Below are positions 61,871-64,000 of a stretch of DNA of 64,000 nt, piece by piece. Origin of the DNA: CALGLS01 sp965222105 (lineage in GTDB: Bacteria > Bacteroidota > Bacteroidia > Chitinophagales > Saprospiraceae); assembly GCA_965222105.1 (NCBI GenBank), contig CBDCTQ010000063.1:1-64000 (forward strand), in the 5' to 3' direction. Every line of letters begins with the position of its first letter. Within the stretch, counting starts at the first letter, position 1. The notes under the pieces were generated by a model, which was given only the letters and a program-made list of their open reading frames with translations, searched no databases and was not told the DNA's origin. The position numbers and the translations under genes were made by a program.

Positions 61871-63031
61871 ATGAAAATCCATAGAGTTGCTCTTTTTTGG
61901 TTGGCTACTTTTGCATTTTTAGGAATAATATTTTCTATGACTGTACCTCTATTATTTGAACCATATATAGAGGTAGAAATGATATCGGAGTCAGAAATTG
62001 GATGGCTTAGTAGTGCAAATTTGTTTGGGTTAATGTTTGGAAGTTTAATGTCATTATATTGGCTTAAGCATGTGCCATTACTTAAATTAGTGCAACTACT
62101 AACCCTTATCATTGCCGCGTGCTATGGATTATGTACGTTGATTATCGGTAGTTGGATAGCCTATTTCTTATTGTTCTTTGTTGGAATTTTGCAAGGGATA
62201 ATGTACTCCCGAACCTTTGGGGCTTTTGCAAGTTTGTCGGAGCCTTCAAAAGGATATGCTATGTACCAGGTGAGTATGGCAGTAATAGGAATTCTCTGTT
62301 TTATTCTTATTCCAAGATTAGTGGGTGTAATAGGCATTCATTCCGGGTTTTATATACTGGCTGGTATTTCTGTTTTAATGTTTTTTATTGGCTGGTACTA
62401 CAGAAACATTCCTTTAGGACAGGAACCATCAAAAGAGCTCAGTTTTGAAATATTTCGCGATAAAAAAATCCTTGGTCTATTAGCAAGTGTATTGTGTTTT
62501 CAGTCGGCGGATATGTCTATTTGGGTATATTTAGAACGGATTGCCCATGCTAATTCCATTTCGACAGAAATTGTCAGTTGGGTTTTGATTGGAGCCTTTT
62601 TGGTAGCAATTTTAGCGGCATGGTCTGTTGCCAAATTATCCGACAAAAGAGGGTTGCGATTACCATTTTTCATAGGAATGATGGTCACACTTGCTGCATT
62701 ATTGAGGATGGTATTACCTATGGATGAATGGCAATATGCTTTTTTGAGTTTGTGTTTTAATTTTGGTTGGGTCTTTACTTTTACCTACCTACTGACTTTG
62801 CAGGCCTATTATGATAATTCGGGAAAGCTCATAGCATTTGGAGCCATTGCCAACTTTGCCGGTGAAGGAATTGGCCCCTTATTAACGGGTACTTTATTGC
62901 TCTTTTTTCCAATGACAGTAGTTCCCTGGGTTGCAAGTAGTTTAATCGTTTTAAGTCTCCTGCTAATTTATCCACTTGTAGCAGCCTACGACAAAAGTAA
63001 CCGATCAATGAATTTAAAACAAAACCAATGA
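61871..63031 (+). CDS. Major facilitator superfamily transporter
   Basis: A 386-residue membrane protein with 11-12 helices and MFS loops (SDKRGLRLPFFIGMMV as the A-like loop after helix 8). It is second in a probable operon after the TonB receptor. It could carry the ligand across the inner membrane or export it. Its stop overlaps the start of a second MFS gene by 4 bases (ATGA), so the two proteins are made together. Confidence 0.87.
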   Translation: MKIHRVALFWLATFAFLGIIFSMTVPLLFEPYIEVEMISESEIGWLSSANLFGLMFGSLMSLYWLKHVPLLKLVQLLTLIIAACYGLCTLIIGSWIAYFLLFFVGILQGIMYSRTFGAFASLSEPSKGYAMYQVSMAVIGILCFILIPRLVGVIGIHSGFYILAGISVLMFFIGWYYRNIPLGQEPSKELSFEIFRDKKILGLLASVLCFQSADMSIWVYLERIAHANSISTEIVSWVLIGAFLVAILAAWSVAKLSDKRGLRLPFFIGMMVTLAALLRMVLPMDEWQYAFLSLCFNFGWVFTFTYLLTLQAYYDNSGKLIAFGAIANFAGEGIGPLLTGTLLLFFPMTVVPWVASSLIVLSLLLIYPLVAAYDKSNRSMNLKQNQ

Positions 63032-64000
63032 ATTATACCAATCTCGAAGAATCTTTAAGTAGAAATATAGTTGTAGCCACCTCTATTGTGATGGGATTGG
63101 CACTGATTATAGTTTTTTTGTTATTGCCCTTATTTGTTGGAGCAGCCACAGAATATATGGCAATGAGTGAACAACAATTGAGTTGGTTGGCTTCTGCTGA
63201 TCTGGCAGGTTTTTGTATTGCAGCAACAGCTTTTGTATTTTTTGCCCGAAAAATAAATTGGCGATGGACGGCAGCGGGTTTACTCCTTGCTATGATAATC
63301 CTGAATTTTTTATCTGTTGCCTTCGAAGAGGAGTCCAATACATTTTTGATTTTACGGTTTTTAAGCGGTTTAACACAAGGAGGATTGGCAGGAATTTTTG
63401 CTGCTCATATCAGCGACACTCTATTACCCGAACGCAATTACGGGATATTTTTTGCTGCCCAAACTATTGTGTCTGCTTTTTTCCTTTATCTGTTACCACC
63501 CTATATTGCTAAGATGGAAAGCCCGGCTCCCATCCTACATGCTCAATCCTCTTTAGCCATATTGGCTTTGGTAATGGTACTACTTTTTATGCCTCACAGA
63601 GGAAAAGACCGTTCGAAAACTACCACCACCACTCCATCATCAAATATCCTATTGCCTTTAATCGGAGTACTGGGATTGCTGGCTTTTTATATCACACAGG
63701 GAGGTACCTGGGCTTATATTGAGCGCATAGGAGATTCGCTTGGACATTCTGCCAGTTTTATTGGAAAAGCCTTATCTATTTCTATGGTTGGTTCGTTCTC
63801 GGGTGCAATGCTGGCCACTGCAGTAGGACTTAAATGGGGAAGAAAATTGCCACTTGTCATTACTTTGATTGGACAATTAATTTGTCTTTGGTGTTTATTT
63901 AGTTTTGGCAATCAAACTATACCTTTTGTATTATCGATTACCGTTTTTTCTGTGCTTTGGTCTTATGCCGTACCTTATTTATTTGGGACATTAATCGTGG
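63028..64000 (+). CDS. Major facilitator superfamily transporter, partial
   Basis: The ATG at 63028 overlaps the preceding stop. The open frame continues to the window edge (324 codons visible), with repeated hydrophobic helices (NIVVATSIVMGLALIIVFLLL, LILRFLSGLTQGGLAGIFAAH). The last helices are cut off. Related in layout to the preceding MFS protein, so they may act as a pair or handle two related compounds. Confidence 0.87.
   Translation, partial: MNYTNLEESLSRNIVVATSIVMGLALIIVFLLLPLFVGAATEYMAMSEQQLSWLASADLAGFCIAATAFVFFARKINWRWTAAGLLLAMIILNFLSVAFEEESNTFLILRFLSGLTQGGLAGIFAAHISDTLLPERNYGIFFAAQTIVSAFFLYLLPPYIAKMESPAPILHAQSSLAILALVMVLLFMPHRGKDRSKTTTTTPSSNILLPLIGVLGLLAFYITQGGTWAYIERIGDSLGHSASFIGKALSISMVGSFSGAMLATAVGLKWGRKLPLVITLIGQLICLWCLFSFGNQTIPFVLSITVFSVLWSYAVPYLFGTLIV

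Noticed and set aside
1..64000. tRNA or rRNA genes
   Set aside because: No cloverleaf-like or rRNA-like stretch was noticed on reading; this was not tested by a model.

Overview
The window looks like chromosomal DNA of a member of the Bacteroidota, most plausibly of the Saprospiria type. The support is a large secreted metalloprotease with a C-terminal type IX secretion (Por) sorting domain, a TonB-dependent receptor with a carboxypeptidase-like N-terminal plug extension, LytTR response regulators, many short lipoproteins, TAnnTTTG-type promoter boxes, and an effector-associated-domain protein with SprB-like repeats. I cannot name the species.

Layout. 0-9 kb is a housekeeping block: purH (cut by the window edge), tdk, pfkA, a rhomboid protease, an M1 aminopeptidase and an AraC regulator. 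9.5-12.4 kb holds one long protein joining an effector-associated domain, a membrane helix, repeated Ig-like modules and a SPOR domain. 12.6-31.7 kb is an AT-rich accessory island. I read it as an integron-like gene-cassette array on the minus strand: TlpA-type thioredoxin; a Crp/DUF4386/membrane-protein trio; a polyvalent-type kinase; a beta-lactamase-fold hydrolase; an alpha/beta hydrolase; a sensor-type beta-propeller; a DUF4143 ATPase; and a wrecked PIN toxin-antitoxin pair. Several genes are flanked by gene-specific complementary arms like the ends of attC-bearing cassettes. Most junctions are filled with ORF-less or truncated group II introns (two have a readable domain V) or with a second hairpin-rich repeat, called A here. 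A fragment of a tyrosine recombinase lies at each end of the island, in opposite orientations. 31.7-45 kb holds a rhodanese lipoprotein, the 1802-residue metalloprotease, a possible short GG-leader peptide gene, a two-component pair and an alpha/beta hydrolase. 46-55 kb holds a copper-radical oxidase next to a frameshifted multicopper oxidase, a frameshifted astacin with six lectin-like repeats, and a LytTR protein with a degenerate receiver. 56-64 kb is a probable siderophore- or ligand-uptake locus: PchR-like AraC regulator, serine hydrolase, TonB receptor and two MFS transporters in translational overlap.

The region is rich in small mobile DNA. There is a full ISKra4-type element plus three miniature relatives, each with a perfect 9-bp target duplication. 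Three copies of a 166-bp TA-flanked miniature element are present, two of which bracket the TonB receptor gene. There is an IS256-like miniature element with an 8-bp duplication, an IS4-like relic, and at least seven copies of a ~20-bp palindrome that has invaded other repeats and broken a recombinase gene.

All statements come from reading the sequence by eye; no database search or folding was run. Family names rest on recalled motifs, and junctions of introns and attC-like sites are approximate to a few bases.
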